The notes beneath the pieces were generated by a model. It had not been told where the DNA came from and made no database searches. It saw nothing but the letters and a program-made list of their open reading frames with translations. A program made the position numbers and the translations under genes. Shown piece by piece: positions 5,222 to 6,804 of a DNA stretch of 6,804 nt. The DNA comes from Victivallales bacterium (lineage in GTDB: Bacteria; Verrucomicrobiota; Lentisphaeria; Victivallales; SZUA-371), in assembly GCA_028691155.1 (NCBI GenBank), contig JAQUZV010000124.1, forward strand, positions 1 through 6,804, in the 5' to 3' direction. Numbering within the stretch: the first letter of the stretch is position 1; every line of letters starts with the position of its first letter.

Positions 5222-6804
5222 ATGACAGAAGACTTTCAGGAAGCGACAACCATTATCCTGCGCAAAAACCAACTGCAGCGGCAGGCCTTGCGAGAAAGCA
5301 ACCTGGCGTTTCAATACGGCCGGAGGAGGATGTTGCTTGATCTGCTGCTGGCGGTATTGGGCGGACTGCTGATGAGTTTGGCTTATCCGCCGGTGGGATG
5401 GAGTTGGCTGGCATGGGTGGGACTGATCCCGCTCTATCTGCTGGTACGCCGGGCGCCGCCGTGGCGGGCGGCTCTGTTCGGACTGGTGTGGGGTTATGCC
5501 TGGTCGACCGCCTCGTTTTTCTGGTTGCGGGAAATCGAAACGTTCATTCCCTGGGCCATGGGGCTGGTGCTGGGATTGTTTCCTGCCGCCTGGGCCGTCG
5601 TGGTGCCGGGGTTGCGTCGTCATCTGCTGATTCCGGCCGGCATTCAGTTGAAGGGCTTTCGGGTCGAATACCATTTCAATGCCTGGCCGTGGTCGATCGA
5701 GCTGCTGTTTGTGGCGGCGCTGGCGGCCTGGTGGGTGGTTCTGGAGTGGATAAGAAGCTGGATTGCCACCGGATTGCCCTGGAATCTGCTGGCCACCACG
5801 CAATGGCAGAATATTCCATTGATCCAGATTTGCGAATATACCGGTGTTTACGGCGTAAGCTTTATTCTTGCGCTGGTCAATTTTGCGTTGGCCGCCGCTT
5901 TTACCAGGACGGCAATTTTCACCTCTTCGCATCCGGGACGTCAGTTCGGGGCTCTGGCGACGGTATTGCTGCTGACCGGCGCGGTGGTTGTTTTCGGTTA
6001 TTTTATGGTCACGCAGAACGCCACTTTCGAAGGCGACACCGTTACTTTCTCCGCCGCGGTCATTCAGGGGGATATTTCCCAGCGCCGCCAGGCCAACGCC
6101 GACCAGGCAAGGGAAGCGGTGGACAAATATATCCACCTCAGTCTGGAAGCGGCCCAACATTCGCCCGACCTGATCATCTGGCCGGAAACCGCCACCCCCT
6201 ATCCGTTGCGCGGGGATTCTCCGCCGTGTAAGAGTTTTGCCGCCAAATTCCATCAGTTGATGGCGGAAACCTCCATTCCGTATCTGATCGGTTCCATCGA
6301 TTTCGAATCGTTGCCGGAGGGGACCAAACGTCAACCGGGCATTACCAACAGTGCGCTGTTGTTCGATCGCCATGGCCGGCTGGTGGATAAATTCGATAAA
6401 ATCCACACGGTGCCGTTCGGTGAATACATTCCGTTACGCCGCTATCTGCCTCGCAAGGTGATCAGCATGATCGACATGGGACGGGATCTGACGCCGGGTG
6501 TGCGTTTCGAGCCGTTGCCGGTATATCCCGGCGTTCGTGCCGGAGTCAGCATCTGTTTCGAGGATGTCTTTCCCTATATTGCCCGGAAGGAGGCCCAACT
6601 GGGGGCCAACCTGCTGGCGGTAATCACCAATGACGCCTGGTATCCCGTCAGTTCCGAACCGGAACAACATCTGGCCAACAGTATTTTCCGCACCGTGGAG
6701 ACCCGATTGCCGATGGTCCGCTGCGGCAACAACAGCGCCAGTTGTCTGATCGATGCCACCGGAATTATCCGCGACACCATTTTTCACACCAAAGATGAAA
6801 GCGG
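5222..6804 (+). CDS. lnt: Apolipoprotein N-acyltransferase, C-terminus cut off by window edge
   Basis: An inner-membrane enzyme that transfers an acyl chain from phospholipid to the N-terminal cysteine of apolipoproteins, the last step of bacterial lipoprotein maturation. 527 complete codons are present with no stop. After a charged 36-residue start, hydrophobic membrane segments run through about residue 262 (near 38-56, 60-77, 83-100, 108-128, 160-178, 205-230 and 245-262). A periplasmic nitrilase-like domain follows with the catalytic triad E322 (IIWPETATP), K393 (FDKIHTVPFGEYIPLR) and C445 (SICFEDVFP). E401 lies eight residues after K393 and C445 lies 52 after it, the same spacing as K335, E343 and C387 in E. 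coli Lnt. Next come TNDAWYP, EQHLANSIFRTVETRLPMVR and GNNSASCLID; the final membrane helix lies outside the window. Start ATG 5222 has AGGGG one base away and GGGGA eleven bases away. ATG 5330, just after GGAGGAGG, is an alternative giving a protein 36 residues shorter. It diverges from nadB. Confidence 0.95.
   Translation, partial: MTEDFQEATTIILRKNQLQRQALRESNLAFQYGRRRMLLDLLLAVLGGLLMSLAYPPVGWSWLAWVGLIPLYLLVRRAPPWRAALFGLVWGYAWSTASFFWLREIETFIPWAMGLVLGLFPAAWAVVVPGLRRHLLIPAGIQLKGFRVEYHFNAWPWSIELLFVAALAAWWVVLEWIRSWIATGLPWNLLATTQWQNIPLIQICEYTGVYGVSFILALVNFALAAAFTRTAIFTSSHPGRQFGALATVLLLTGAVVVFGYFMVTQNATFEGDTVTFSAAVIQGDISQRRQANADQAREAVDKYIHLSLEAAQHSPDLIIWPETATPYPLRGDSPPCKSFAAKFHQLMAETSIPYLIGSIDFESLPEGTKRQPGITNSALLFDRHGRLVDKFDKIHTVPFGEYIPLRRYLPRKVISMIDMGRDLTPGVRFEPLPVYPGVRAGVSICFEDVFPYIARKEAQLGANLLAVITNDAWYPVSSEPEQHLANSIFRTVETRLPMVRCGNNSASCLIDATGIIRDTIFHTKDES

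Noticed and set aside
5192..6406. A 404-codon open frame on the minus strand opposite lnt
   Set aside because: It is rich in Q, P, R and G without recognisable domains and is fully antisense to lnt, whose catalytic residues are all present. Such frames are a by-product of GC-rich third codon positions.

Overview
The window carries five protein-coding genes and almost no spare DNA. Four lie on the minus strand and read leftward in the order nadB (aspartate oxidase), pcnB (poly(A) polymerase type), thrC (threonine synthase) and an unrecognised gene that runs off the left edge. The fifth, lnt (apolipoprotein N-acyltransferase), lies on the plus strand, is divergent from nadB and runs off the right edge. 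No RNA genes, insertion sequences, CRISPR arrays or phage genes were seen.

Organism: lnt implies a diderm (Gram-negative) bacterium with lipoproteins. The DNA is fairly GC-rich (mid-to-upper 50s per cent, judged by eye) with GC-rich third codon positions, which explains the many long antisense open frames. The threonine synthase with an N-terminal zinc ribbon and the general flavour of the proteins would fit an uncultured member of the PVC group such as Lentisphaerota. That placement is an impression, not a demonstrated assignment.

Layout: 1-661 is an unrecognised partial gene (-). 662-704 is a short spacer with a strong GC hairpin. 705-1997 is thrC (-). 1998-2102 is a spacer with a small hairpin and a clear thrC ribosome binding site. 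2103-3407 is pcnB (-). 3408-3431 is a 24-base spacer. 3432-5081 is nadB (-). 5082-5221 is an AT-rich divergent promoter region with a perfect extended -10 element for the rightward gene. 5222-6804 is lnt (+, partial).

How the genes relate: the short spacers (24, 105 and 43 bases) and the lack of a U-tract terminator suggest that nadB-pcnB-thrC-orf is one leftward transcription unit. Its members have no shared pathway: NAD synthesis from aspartate, RNA 3'-end polyadenylation and threonine synthesis. NadB and ThrC both draw on the aspartate family of metabolites, but no other pathway enzymes are present. This is mostly an ordinary housekeeping region. The points worth a second look are the unrecognised left-edge protein with a possible internal repeat, the tetraloop hairpins just after two of the stop codons, the start of lnt, and the alternative-frame tail after pcnB. 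I found no convincing novel system.
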